NCBI RefSeq assembly: GCF_003086295.3
Contig: NC_092044.1
Location: 5,048,843-5,112,842, forward strand
Direction: 5' to 3'
Source: Arachis hypogaea
Lineage: Eukaryota > Streptophyta > Magnoliopsida > Fabales > Fabaceae
DNA: 64,000 nt
This document shows positions 48,150 to 60,883 of this stretch, piece by piece (position 1 is the first letter of the stretch; every line of letters starts with the position of its first letter). The translations under genes and the position numbers were made by a program. The notes below the pieces were generated by a model. The model had not been told where the DNA came from. It searched no databases and saw nothing but the letters and a program-made list of their open reading frames with translations.

Positions 48150-50050
48150 ATAGAAAACACATTTTGCTGCCGTTTTATTAATTTTGTAAATAATTGAATA
48201 ATGAATTTTAAAATTTGATTAAGTAAAATAAAAAAATTTTTAATTTATTTTTAAATTTTAATATTAAGATAATTATTCACATACTTAATGAATTAAATAT
48301 TCAATTATTATTAATTGTGTATGAATAAATCAAATTAAAAAAATAATTATTTAATTAAAAATAATAATATAATTATTTATATATCTATTGAATTGAATAT
48401 CTGATATATTTATTGTTCACATCATTTAGTATTTTTATTGTCTTTTCATTATCTTCTTATATTTTTTTATTTTATTGTGCACTAAAATCAATCTCTAAAA
48501 TCTTTAATAATATATTTATATATAAATATATATATAATTTAATTTATTTTTTATATATATTTATATTTTAACATATATTTTATACTGATAACTAATTTTA
48601 ATATATCCGACAACATAATTTTTTCTCTCTTACATTACTGTTCACTTGAAAAGATTGGTCCATTATTTTTTGGTTTATTGATTACTCATATTTTTTTTTT
48701 CACTTTTTAATAAGTAATTTTAAAATATTTGTTAAAAATTTAAAATTATCACAAATCAATGTTTTTAATTTTTTTCGTTGACAAATACATCATAAAACAT
48801 TTAATTTTAGTCATAACAGTTTAGAATATGGAATTAATTTTTTTTATTTAATATTGTTTTTACATTTTTTTCAAACAACTCAAAATACTCTTATATATTG
48901 ATTGTATTCTTTATTTTATTGGCCAATTGTTGAATTTTTTTTTAAATCCTTTCAAAATTGAATTCTTTATATATTATTATCCTTATAAACTAGGAAAAAA
49001 TATTAGAGAATGAAATTTTTTTAAGTAATAATTATTTAACAAAATAATTAGATACTCAAAAATTAATAAAAAATTTTAAAATATTAATTAATTATTAACT
49101 AAAAAACTTGAATCAAAAAAATAAGAGTACACTAGGAGTACACTAGGAAATTGCATCTTCGCTAATTCTTAAAATGAATCAACAATAAATAATTGGATAT
49201 AGTATTGGCATGTTAAAACATTTATGCCTTTTAGAATTAAATCTGTCTAGTCTGTAAGTTGCTCATTCTTACACTTCATATTACATTTATTACAATTTTG
49301 ACTCTTTTACTTTCAATAATCAATTGAGTATTTGAGAGAATGAGGAATAATCAATAGATGGTTATCAAGGTTGCACTCTTGCACCCACTATTATCTCTAA
49401 AATTGCATTGATAAAAGAAAAGTATTGACATAAGAGTATCTATAATTTCTTGGAGAGTATTAAAGGGTCAATTAAAAAACAACAAACATCCCCATGCTAA
49501 TAAACAAAGTCATAACCAGCATGTCTATATATTACATTTTTTAAAGCAATTTTCAAATCACAAATTAATTTAAGAATGAAACTAGAAGTAATAAAAGTGT
49601 CAAATAAATAAATATATAAGAAAAAGCATTGTTTAAGAATTAGTTTGTGAAGCTCATGGATTGTCTTTGTTAAACTAGTAACCTACCAACCACAAATGAC
49701 AACTATCAATTACTATTATGTGCTCAAATAGTAACCGACTATTTAAAAGAATTATGAATACATCTATTAAAGAATTTTAGAAACAAGGAAAATATATGTT
49801 TTTAGAATTATAAAATAAATACAAAATTTACTTATATTAACTTGATCGTCAAAATATTTTTTATAAGGACCGACATTCATTCTGTGTTTTTCAAGGTTTA
49901 AGTATATTTCATCCATGATGTAAAAGTGGTCAAACTTAAAAGGGAGATTAATTAAGTAATAGCAGTTATTAAATTTAAGGATTAAATTGATTAACAATTA
50001 AAATTTTCATGGCTAAATTGATAGTTAAGATCGAAAGCCGTTGAAGCTTG
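48150..50050. other. AT-rich intergenic region, no gene
   Basis: No gene recognised. Short AT-rich repeats only. Confidence 0.5.
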
Positions 50051-50052
50051 TA

Positions 50053-50213
50053 GAAGCTAGTGTTGAATTGAAAAAATGTTTGTTGCATTTCCAATATTCG
50101 CATACAGAAGCTAGTGTTGAATTGAAAAAATGTTTGTTGCATTTCCAATATTCGCATACAGAAGCTAGTGTTGAATTGAAAAAATGTTTGTTGCATTTCC
50201 AATATTCGCATAT
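50053..50213. repeat. Perfect 54-bp minisatellite, 3 copies
   Basis: Units begin GAAGCTAGTGTTGAATTG at 50053, 50107 and 50161. I find no mismatch between copies until the last few bases of the third. The length of 54 is a multiple of 3 and the array is open in frames on both strands (for example EASVELKKCLLHFQYSH repeated on the plus strand), but no gene signals accompany it. Confidence 0.95.
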
Positions 50214-50590
50214 TGGTTGCGTTGAGTTACCGTCACCCTAAAACCCTGGAAGCACGGCCAGTGTCACCCGCAACACGTGGCTGAACCCCACTGAAGAGAT
50301 CATTTGCACTTGGTGCCCTCCATTGACATCTCTACATACACTAAGCTTTCATGGGCTCATGTTCTCTGTTCCTATGATGTTCAAAATATCTAGCTGGGTG
50401 CCTTTCATTGGTGCCTTGGTAGTAATGTTTTTTACTCATGCTTTTTATGTAAAAATTTGGTGTCAATGTATCTAGGCATTTTCTCGTGCTTCTTTTTGAT
50501 AATAACATGATGTTAGTGAGTGATGAATTACATACTCGAGAACAAATAATCACTTTGATATTAAAATATTAGTTTGTTGAAAAAATAATA

Positions 50591-50761
50591 GAGTTTAATT
50601 TTAATGTAATGTAAATTATTTTACACATTTATACAATTATTTTTTAAATGATCATTCATGTGATTAATGTAAAAAATAGTTATTTTTATTGATGTGATAA
50701 TATATGATAAAATTAGAAGTATAAAACTACTTTATACTGACAATACCTCAAAATTAAATTC
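50591..50761. mobile_element. Small MITE, same family as 29-171
   Basis: Starts GAGTTTAATTTTAATGTAAT and ends CTGACAATACCTCAAAATTAAATT. Both ends and the interior (GTGATTAATGTAAAAAATAG, ATAGTTATTTTT) match the element at the left end of the window. Confidence 0.6.
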
Positions 50762-53700
50762 AAACTAATAATTACTTTCAAAACTTACTAGTACGTTGTA
50801 GCATGTATATCTAAAATATATATTATAATTATTATTTTAATTTGTGTATAATGTTTCTTTCTATGTGTGATACAAAAGTGAATTAATTATTTTTAAAACA
50901 TCATAAATTGATTTGGTTTTTAAAATATTAAATATATAAATTTTAATTACTTTCTAAATGTTGATTTGAATATATATGAATTAAATCGATATTTTCGTTC
51001 ATTTTATGTTGACGTATCACAGACAATTACTGACATATAAAATAAATTGAAAAAATTTATCACGTGTCATATTTTTAAGGTGTCATATAAAAATTAAGAT
51101 ACAAACCAACTTAAATTGATATTTTTCAAGAATCAATATTAAATTTTTTAAGGAATAAATTAATTCATATATAATTTTTTTAGGAACCATTCTAATCATT
51201 AATCTTTATAACCACAATTTTTTATTTCTAATGGTTAAAAATTATTTAAAAATAAAAATAACTAATATTAATATAATTATTCTCATTTTCATATTATTCC
51301 GTAAAAAAAATATAAAAATGTTTGTAAATTTTTAGCAATGAGTAGTGGGAATGAAATAGTGGGGTTCGGTTAGGGTGGACCCACCATTTTATCATCAGAA
51401 ATAATTTGAGATGGTGAATCCAATTCCAATGGCTATGATTTGATATTGGAATAATGAGGAAGGGAAGGGGCACATACAGTGCTCGTGCGGAACACTGAAG
51501 GATTAGTATTATGGTGGGTCCCACCCCTTAGGACCAGTCACTTGATAATGATGGTGAATCAGTGCCACGTGGGCTGTTTCAATTTGAAGTGTGTGTTTCT
51601 CACTCCTCACTCAGCCACTCAGGATTGCCCACCTCTAATGTGGTCACAACCTTCATCATCACCACCCATTTCAATTGCATCATCACCACCTCACTGTCTA
51701 GTAATTGCTGCAATTATACTATATAATATAATAAAGTTATATAATATTATGTTATTCATATTATGGAGTGTACATAACTACCCCAAAAACAAAAGGAACA
51801 AAATGATGGCCACTAATGAAGTATTTTCCTTGGTTTGGGGTTGAGGGAGACAAACTTGCTTACATTATTGGTTAGTTATAGTGCCTTCAAGCTAAGAGTA
51901 CTAATTCGATTAACTCGCACTTTCTGTATTTTTCTACACTATCCTAGATTTTTTATGCATATCATAGATTTAATAGAATGATATGTATAATTGTATATTT
52001 GTATTCATATAAGGCGGTTAAAGTTAGTATGAGTTAAAATTCTCAAAAATATAAAAAATAAACAAAATATATATATACACTAAAATCAGATCATTAAATA
52101 TGTTGTGAACACCATATCTAAGAAAATAACAAATTGACATCCTTCTTTTATAATACAAAGCATAATTATATATAAATTAAAAAGTGCATAAAATAACAGA
52201 AAAATTAATGTTTATTTTAAAAATATTTAGACTAAATTACAAATATGTTTCGAATTTTATCTGAAATGGGTGGATTGAAACTTGAGAAAAGGTTTAAGTT
52301 TAAATGGAAGGTGGTCACCAATTGGTACTATGTTGGGAGAATCGCCGTCCAAATTATGTATTTAAAGGAAAGAATAGTACCTGTAAAGACATTCTGATAC
52401 CTTAGTCAGTAAAAGAATAAGTAAGTTTAGAAAATATTAGACTTAAGTATATTTGATGGGTGTCCATATATTTACAGGTGATCAACTAATAATCACTGTA
52501 GAATAATGAATAACTATCCTTTTATCTTAAAATTATTAAGATTTCTCTTTTAGAAATAAGTGAGAGATTTACAGAAACATTTATTTACTTAAATAAGTGC
52601 TAATTATCTATTGGCGTTGATCTCAACTTTTTTATGAAAGTCAAATAGACAATAAAAATTAATTTTTAAAATTAGATCTTTGAACTTAATTTAGACCTGA
52701 TTTATTATTTATAATAGAATATGAACAAAATATTTAAACTAATGCTTATAAGTTATAACAATCGTATAAGCAGAATATTTTTCGTTGTTTTTTTCTCTCC
52801 AGTTTTTAGTTTTCTCGTTAATTAACCTCTATCCGAGACAATCATGATTTTTCACTAAGAAATGGTACCTCTGAATTGAATATTCCGTTGAAGCTAGGTA
52901 TTAAGCTTTCGCACAAGAATGTAAAGTGGGTGTTACAATACTCTTTTATTATTTGGATTTTTAAAACTATTAAAAATTTATTTTAATCTTATATTAATTA
53001 GATTAAACATATATATGCATTGATAGGGTTATTAAACAATTAATATTTACTAAAAAAATTAATTTTTTAAACTATAAATATATTAATTATAATTTTTAAT
53101 TTATATTTTCAATAAATGACAATTATAATTATTATTAAAAATTTAATAAATTTTATTATTATATAAATTAAGCAATTAAAACATATTAAGAAAATTAATT
53201 TATTTCCGTATTTTATGTTCTGTGTAACACAAATTAAGCTTTATATATATAGCGCATTTATTTTTAATAATTTATGCATTAACATAAAATTTATATTTGT
53301 ATAATTGTACACACTTTATTTTGATTTTTTTAACTTTACTTAATAATTTAATTTTAATATATGAATATCTAAAATGTAAAATAAAAAGCTATCCAACAGC
53401 ATGCCTGTAATAACGTTAGCAATAATAACTAAAATTATATTTTGATTAACTTGATAAATTATAATAAATAAATTTGGTTGCATAAATAATTACATTTTTT
53501 TGTCAATATATTGCTAACTTTTTTTATTTTGTTTATTCATCATATTAATTTTAATCTGAGGTGCTCTTTACTAATTTAGCATATTATGAAATATCAAATA
53601 ATTAGAAGAAGTTAATAATTTTAATTTTTTTTCAATAATAAATAATTTGAAATGAAGTTTGTTAATTTGACATTAATGCAAGGAGCTATTAAGTTAAGAG

Positions 53701-55080
53701 TTTAATCCAGTAAAATTATTCTAAACATTAAATTTTATTACTAATTATAATATATCATTTGTTATTTAACTAGTTGTTCATCTATATAAATCAGTCATTA
53801 ACTTTGATAGAAGGTATTTTGGTATTTAAAAACAATTACAAAAGTATTTAAGTATTTGATATGAATATAATCGGATTGACAAAAAATTTGACAAAAGTTT
53901 AGGGTGATCTGACTCGATTATTCTTTGAGTCTAAAACCAATATAATATATTGGATTGATTTTGGACGATAATCAGGTTACCTATACCTATAAACACTCTT
54001 AATTAGTGAATTAGAATTAAATTTCTACAAAAAAAAAAAGAGAAAGTAAAGAAAAAAAACATCTATAATGAAAAAAAATAAAATAGGTGAATGATAGTTG
54101 AAGTGAGATTAGAATTAAGAAAAAAATATATAAATATATTTTTATTTTTTAATATGTAAGGTAATCAGGTCAGTTTGAGTTTGTGAAATCTTAAATTTGA
54201 TATCCAAACCAATTAAGGTGGGGTATAATCAGTAAAATTTCATTTGATATGATTATTCGTCGGGTATAAAATTTAATATAATTAGGTCAGATCGATTGAA
54301 TTTTAATTTTATTAAATTTGTCACAGAAAAGACCTAATTACAAGATAGATTTAAAATAGTGTAAGAAATCAATTAAAAATTTTTAAACTATAAATACTTA
54401 ACTACAAACTTAGTAAAATTATAAAAGCTGACAAAATAATTTAACCTTAAAATGAATACTAAATAATGTATTTGGATCTATTAAAACCAAATACAAATTT
54501 CTTCTTTTAAATTAATAAAACCACCTTGATTATATAATTAGTAATTTTGTCATTTTAAAATGATCTAAAAATATATGGTAATTTTTTTAAAATTAAATTA
54601 TAACCACTTTTTATATCATGTATCATTTATTGTGTGTACGCTTTTTCTTCATTTTTTTCTAATGTGTTTTTTTTTCTTTTTACTTATATACTCGTGCTTT
54701 TTTTTTTTGTTATTGTCATCTTTAACACTACTTTTTTATCCTCTTCCTCATTTTTTGATTTGATTTATCTTTTTTTTCTTTCTTTTAAAATATCATCAGA
54801 AAAAGGAAGAAGAAAAAAAACATAATAACTGTAGTAACAATAAAAGAACGATGACTGTAGTAACAATAAAAGAACGATGATGAATAAAAAATACAGAAAC
54901 AACAAAAAAAACGCCAAAAAAATAGCGTGGAATATGAACGTTTACTTTAGTGAGAGTTGGAGTATTAGATACGCTTTCACTTAAGATTTTTTGTATTTTT
55001 ATTCCTATTATATGAATCAATTTCTGTATTATATTATTAAATGAGGAGTAAGTTTTAACTATATATGAAAGCTTTAAGCA
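50762..55080. other. Long AT-rich intergenic region
   Basis: No gene recognised. 51340-51850 is less AT-rich and contains a CCACGTGG core G-box-like palindrome (51563-51570) but no credible frame. A perfect 26-bp duplication lies at 54828-54879. 53000-54500 is very AT-rich. Confidence 0.5.
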
Positions 55081-55109
55081 TGGAACAAGAGATTTGGCAA
55101 AGTTTTCTC

Positions 55110-55337
55110 AGGAATTAATAGCTAGAAGATCCAAGAAAAAGAAAGAAGCTATGAAGACGAAACAAAGCACTCGAGCATAATTTGTGTTGGGGAAGAAGAG
55201 TTCCTGTATGTAAATAGTATTAGCATGTGTGGATGGTACGTAGAGGTTGGAGGAGAAGAAGCAACAGTGCCAATGTTCGATGCTGTTCATGCGAGATTGA
55301 TCGCCAGAACATTTGACAGTGGAGGTAGGTGGCATCT
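55110..55337 (-). other. Small open frame, 75 codons, doubtful
   Basis: Minus-strand frame MPPTSTVKCSGDQ... with a hydrophobic C-terminal stretch (ARVLCFVFIASFFFLDLLAI). Base composition is richer in GC than its surroundings. No similarity to a family that I recognise. It could be a chance frame or an exon remnant of a decayed gene. Confidence 0.2.
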
Positions 55338-55443
55338 TTCTGTGCCGGAATTATAATTCTAACTCTTAAACAGGAGATGTTACAGTACAATTATATCATG
55401 GAGGAAGAAAAAAAAAAGCTATATGAATGACAACTCAAATTAA

Positions 55444-56706
55444 GGGTAAAAAACTTTAATAAGCCAAGTCAAGAATCATGTAACGTAAATACGCCAAAGC
55501 GAAAATCGTTCCAGCAACAAGCCAAATCATATTTTTATATAATTCGAACCAGCTTGGTTCGAATTACACACAAACACACGCACACACATAATTCGAACCA
55601 GCTTGGTTCGAATTACACACAGTAATTCATGGTATAATTCGAATTATGCTGTTAAAAAATTAATAATTTATTTAAAAAAATTTATTAAAAAAATTAATAA
55701 TTTAAAAATTAAAAAATATATATTTTTATTTCATACGTTAAAAAAAGCTAACAAAATATTTAATTACGAGACTTTTTTAAAATATTAATGAACTATCAAT
55801 TCGAATTCCATACAATACTTTTCTGTCCATTTTTAATAGTTCATGAATATTTTTTAATAAATTTTTTTAATAAATTTTTTTAAATTATAGTACAAAAAAT
55901 ATTTTATCATATGCAAAACAATTTAAAAAAAATGGCTTAAAAAATGTTAGGAGTACTATAAAAATTTGTAATGTTATAATAATTTAGGTAAATACATGCA
56001 TGTACTCAAATTTTAAATAAAATACTCTATACAATACTCTTCTGCCCATTCTTGATAGTTCATGAATATTTTTTAAAATTTGAGTTAGAGTATTTTATTT
56101 AAAATTTGAGTACATGCATGTATTTACCTAAGTTATTATAACATTACAAATTTTTATAGTACTCCTAACTTTTTTTAAGCCATTTTTTTAAATTGTTTTG
56201 CATATGATAAAATATTTTTTGTACTATAATTTAAAAAAATTTATTAAAAAATATTCATGAACTATTAAAAATGGACAGAAAAGTATTATATGGAATTCGA
56301 ATTGATAGCTCATTAATATTTTAAAGAAGTCTCGTAATTAAATATTTTGTTAGCTTTTTTTAACGTATGAAATAAAAATATATATTTTTTTAATTTTTAA
56401 ATTATTATTTTTTTAATAAATTTTTTTAAATAAATTATTAATTTTTTAACAGCATAATTCGAATTATACCATGAATTACTGTGTGTAATTCGAACCAAAC
56501 TGGTTCGAATTATGTGTGTGCGTGTGTTTGTGTGTAATTCGAACCAAGCTGGTTCGAATTACGTGTATGCATATGTAGAAATAGAATTCGAACCAGCATG
56601 GTTCGAATTATATAAAAATATGATTTGGCTTATTGCTGAAACAATTTTCGCGTTGGCATATTTACGTTACATGATTCTTGACTTGGTTTATTAAGGTTTT
56701 TTACCC
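55444..56706. mobile_element. Foldback element with ~600-bp arms
   Basis: The left arm (55444-56030) is the near-perfect inverted complement of the right arm (56087-56706), with a ~56-bp spacer. Outer ends are GGGTAAAAAAC and GTTTTTTACCC, and the flanks are a perfect 9-bp duplication, TCAAATTAA (55435-55443 and 56707-56715). Nine-base duplication with very long inverted repeats suggests a non-autonomous Mutator-type foldback element. The outer parts of both arms contain multiple TTCGAACCAGCTTGGTTCGAA palindromes. RNA from it would form a long hairpin. Confidence 0.9.
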
Positions 56707-56715
56707 TCAAATTAA

Positions 56716-57300
56716 CTCAGGTATAATTTTTTACTTTTTTTATATATTAGGTGGATATTTCCATAAAGATATTTTTACATAAAAATAATATTATAAATTA
56801 TTAGATAAATTAATATATTTAATTAATTATCTAAAAATTCATAATGTTATCTTTATATAAAAATATTATCATGTGAATATTCTCTTTTATATAGTCGGAC
56901 TGCAAAACTTTTAAGAGGAAAAAAATACACCACGAGTCATATTTCAAAAAACGAAGTAAAAATAATATGGTTTGACCGTATGAGTATAAAACTTTATTCA
57001 AAATCATATATATTGTTGCTTACTTGCTTCCCATAGTAAAAACTTGAATCCACCTAAGAATAGATTTTGAAATGATGAATTATTAAGTTGAAGGCCCTAC
57101 CTAAGCATAGAGTTGGAATTAAAATCTTTTGTCCCTATTTTTTGGCTACTTTATTGTACCATGTTATTTTATTTTTATTTTTCTTCAAATAACATATTGC
57201 ATATTAGTATATTCATTACTAAATACCTTTCTAAATCCAGCAGATGATGTACACGATCATCTATTATATATTATTTTTATGTGTATGGTATCGATTTGGT
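56716..57300. other. AT-rich spacer, no gene
   Basis: No gene or repeat recognised between two inverted-repeat elements. Confidence 0.5.
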
Positions 57301-57310
57301 TCTAATCTTT

Positions 57311-58554
57311 GGTGAATTTTATTTTACTCTCTAACATTTAATTTGTTTTATTTTTATTCCAAAACATTTAAATGACACTAATATTATTTTATTGTCAAAT
57401 TTTTTTTAATATTTAACGAAATTGATATATTATTAATAATACTTTTATTAAAATTATATTTGTTCAACCTTTCTCTTCCACCTTCAGTCCTTCACCCTCT
57501 CAACAAGCCCAAATTTTATTTTTGTACTCTTTTCTTTTTCTTTCTCAAACTCCTCTTAAAAAATTAATAATGTAAAAAGAAGAAGAAGAGAATAAGAAAA
57601 TGGAATTTAGGCTCAGTATGGTAAACAACTTAATTAAGCTCTTTTTGAAAAAATAGTTTAAATAATAAATAACTATATTAAAAGTAGCTTATAAATAAGT
57701 TATTTTGTGCTTAGATTTTTAGTTCTAAAAGTGCTTATTTTATAAAAATATGATAAAAAGTAGTAGTATTATGAGAGAAGTCATTTCTTTTAACTTCTTT
57801 ATAAGCTCCTAAATAACTTCTTAGAAAGCCGCAATTTAATTTTAAAAATTGTACTTGACATTAATACTACTACTTTTTATAAATCAAAAACTCAAAAAAA
57901 TTACTTTTGAAGCTTTTCAAATGGACCCTTAGACTTATTAAGAAGATGAAGGTAGAAAAAAGGAATTGAGCATGTGAAAATTAGTAAAGTTAATTTTAGA
58001 AAATAAATAAATAAATAAATAAATAAATAAAATAAAAAGTAATAAACAATCCTAGTTTATAACCTTAAAATTTTAATGGTTGAAAAAGAAAAGAATTATA
58101 TACCTCTAATTGACGGATGGTTCATATTAAAAAAATTCACCTATAAATTGAGTTTTTTTTTTAATTCATTTCAATCAAGTCATCCAACAAGAACAATAGT
58201 AACATTGAGTTATATGGAGAGCTTTATTTCTTTGAGAGGTTAGAAAGAGTTGTATTCTCCTCGTGTCAAGAGAGAGTGTTATGGTAGTATTCTTGTGATA
58301 AAGAGAAATTGTAATTCTAAAAAAAAGTTATTCAGATATTTCCATTATACAAATATCTAATTTTTTTATTTCTATATTTTGTTGTTTGGTGCCTAACAGA
58401 GCAAACATAGCTTTAGCAAAAATATTATTAACAGTTTATCAATTCTGTTAATTATTAGTGAAAAATTTAACGGTAGAATAACATTGACGTTATTTTAAAT
58501 ATTTTGGAATAAAAATAAGACATCTAAAATAATAGGACCAAAATAGAATTCACC
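57311..58554. mobile_element. Inverted-repeat element (~130-bp arms)
   Basis: The left arm starts GGTGAATTTTATTTT and includes TTTTATTTTTATTCCAAAAC; the right arm ends AAAATAGAATTCACC and includes GGAATAAAAATAAGACATCT. Arms cover about 57311-57445 and 58430-58554 with gaps. The interior carries a nested Tourist-like MITE, an (AAAT)n run near 57997-58030, and no transposase. Superfamily is undetermined; target duplications were not found. Confidence 0.6.
57610..57928. mobile_element. Tourist-like (PIF/Harbinger) MITE
   Basis: Ends GGCTCAGTATGG and CAAATGGACCC (reversed GGGTCCATTTG), flanked by TTA on both sides (57607-57609 and 57929-57931), the usual PIF/Harbinger target. The interior has long imperfect complementarity (AAAGTAGTAGTATTATG / ACTACTACTTTTTATAA). 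Confidence 0.65.
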
Positions 58555-58574
58555 TTATTAACATATATAAAGAA

Positions 58575-60858
58575 TGTAAAGAATCTGTTATAAAAAGAAG
58601 AAAAAAAATGTTCTGAAAACCGGTTCGAACCGGTCGAACCGTGACCGGACACTAAAGCGGTTCGAACAATAAGAAAAATCGTTAAATCTGAAAACTGGCA
58701 TTGAACCGACGAACCGGCCGGTTACCGGTCGGTCGAACCGAACCGGAACCCGGCCGGTTTTTTAGCTGTGCAGCAAAACGCTGCCGTTTTGTGTTTTGTG
58801 AACCCTAAATGTCTGAATCCCTAATCCCATCCCTTCGCCCTTCGCACTTTCATTTCACTTTCATAGTTCAGCACTTCAGCTCCACCATTCTCATCAAGGT
58901 TCAGAGAGACATAGGGAACGCCATCACGCTCCGTCGCGCACTCTCGGGCCTCTCGCCGGATCCTCCGCGTCGTGTGCTCGCATCTCGCCTCTCTCCTCTG
59001 TGCTCGGCTGCTTGCACCTCCCTCCGCCAGTGAGTGCTCGAGCTGTGCGAGTTGGTTGTTGCTCGTCGTCCGTGGTTGTCTTTGCTTGATTCTGCCTCCC
59101 AGTGTCACTCGAGTCTCGTCTCAGTCACTGGCATCTCATGGTTCGCCTGTCTCGTCGCCGGCGGCAGAAGCAACTCGTGGGGTTGTCTCTTGCGTCGTCG
59201 CCTTCCGTCTGGGGGTCGCTGACTCGCCGTCGACCGTTGGTGAGTCCCTGCACCATCTCTTCCCTGTTCTCTCTTCTCCAGATTTCCCTTCTCCCTGTAT
59301 ATTTGCATGTTGCTGAAAAAATTGCTAATCAATAAATTTGCCTTGTTGCTGATCTAAATGTTGCTGTAAACCTGGACTTTACTAAGATTTGTTAATTTTG
59401 TTGCTGTAACTTGAATTTGTTGCTGAATTTGTTGCTTCCCAGTCATAAAATCATAACAGAATGCTCAGTCGGTGCTTGGTTGAATTGGCTTTGCTCACTG
59501 ATTGTATTTGATGATAGATTTTAAATTGATAACTTTTAAATTTTAAATTTGCACTGCCCATGTTACTGATTCACTGTTCCTTCAGTGCTTTTTGTTGTTG
59601 TTAATCATTGTGATGAGCTGTGTTAAAATTGGGTTGAAAAATGTTAATCTTTCTTCATTTTTCATTGTTCTTAACTTCTGTTCTTTTTAAAAAAATTGCA
59701 ATTGGTGATCTTTTGATTTATTATATGCTTCATGTTTTTAATTTCACTCTGCTTCTAGGCTTTGAAATCAGTTTATGATAACTGTGATCCAATTATTTAA
59801 TTGGATAACTGATGTAATTATTGAGTTTAAGAGATTGAGTTTTTCTGTTCTCATTATTAGTAAGACATGGATAGTTTAGAATTTTCTATTTCTTTCCCTT
59901 ACTTCTGAAGTTCGTTATTTCAAAAGGTTCAGTGTTGGCTTCAACTTTCAAATGGGAATTAGGAGCTGGTGAAGATAACAACATCTTCTGGAATTGAGTC
60001 TGTTGTTTCACTGCCTGATGAGAAAGTAAGATATGATCTAAAATTACAATAGTACACAGTGATATTTTTTCCATTTGGCTGGACTCAGTGAGACAACTGG
60101 GAAATATTCTTGTTTGGTCTGATTAACTAACTTCAATATTTAACCTTGTAAATCATATCTTGTACAATTCAGACAACCTTGTTAATCATATCTTGTACAA
60201 TTCAGACAAAAACAGGACCTATTTTGGTTGCCATAAATTCCTTCAGGAAAGTTTCTCTGCATGGTAATGATTATATTAATGATTATATTAAAGCCTACAA
60301 GCATAAAAGAATTAAAAGAGCTTGTTTTGTTTTACTTTTTGACTCAATTACATTAAGGTAATATTGTCTATCTTTAACTTGTGCACTGCAATTATTTTGC
60401 ATATTTTGCATATTTTGATGATTAATTACATTTAGTTGGTGATAATTTGTATAAGGTTTTAAATTTGAAAGATATTTTATTATGTTTATTTATAATTTAC
60501 TTATTATTTTATCATGGAACGGTTTTTCCGGTTGAACTGCGGTTGGACCGGTTGAACCAGTAAACCAGTGAACCAGTAACTAAAGCGGTTTGATGACCGG
60601 TTCAGTTTTCAGAACCTTGAAAAAAACAGATTCTATCTAATAAGATTAGTTGAGCAATTCTCAAATTAATTCAAATAATGTTTTCAAATAATTCTGTTAT
60701 GAGGAGTAGGGTTAGTTAGATTAGTAGTGAAAGTTTCTGTGTATATATATATACTCCTATTCTAGTGTACAAACAATGAAATGAAAAATAACACTTTCTA
60801 ATTTCTTCTGCATAAGTTTCATTCTTCCGCTTAGAAAATTTTTTTTCTTATTCTTACA
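58575..60858 (+). repeat. Copia 5' LTR, split by a CCGGTT element
   Basis: LTR pieces 58575-58606 and about 60616-60858 together give roughly 270 bp. It starts TGTAAAGAAT and ends ATTCTTACA, an inverted terminal pair. The body matches the inverted LTR at 62816-63074. A TATATATATA motif lies at 60742-60752. Confidence 0.85.
58607..60616 (+). mobile_element. CCGGTT hAT-like element (copy C) inside the LTR
   Basis: The left end GTTCTGAAAACCGGTTCGAA and the right end GGTTCAGTTTTCAGAACC are inverted, each with dense CCGGTT/GAACCGG words. The GC-rich block at 58880-59230 matches copy D. A GCAAAACGCTGCCGTTTTG palindrome lies at 58782-58800. The interior has the same layout as copy D, with no transposase. 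The insertion site lies in the A-run TATAAAAAA(A)nACAGATTC, seen empty in the inverted LTR. The A-rich site prevents definition of the 8-bp duplication. Confidence 0.8.
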
Positions 60859-60872
60859 TGGTATCATAGAGC
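60859..60872 (+). other. Primer-binding site of the copia element
   Basis: TGGTATCATAGAGC directly follows the LTR end. It is complementary to the 3' end of initiator tRNA-Met as in most plant copia elements, with one inserted/changed base relative to TGGTATCAGAGC. Confidence 0.9.
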
Positions 60873-60883
60873 GATAAAGATCC

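Noticed and set aside
50053..50213. CRISPR-like array
   Set aside because: Contiguous tandem copies without unique spacers in a plant genome. It is a minisatellite.
50041..50241. Peptide-repeat frames in the 54-bp array as a gene
   Set aside because: No start context, promoter or flanking coding sequence, and open on both strands because of the repeat.
51479..51844. 121-aa frame near the G-box-like palindrome
   Set aside because: No domain, no splice or codon support, and the composition of the tail is non-coding.
55444..56706. MicroRNA precursor
   Set aside because: Arms are far too long and carry transposon ends with a target duplication. A small-RNA source is possible, but not a canonical MIR gene.
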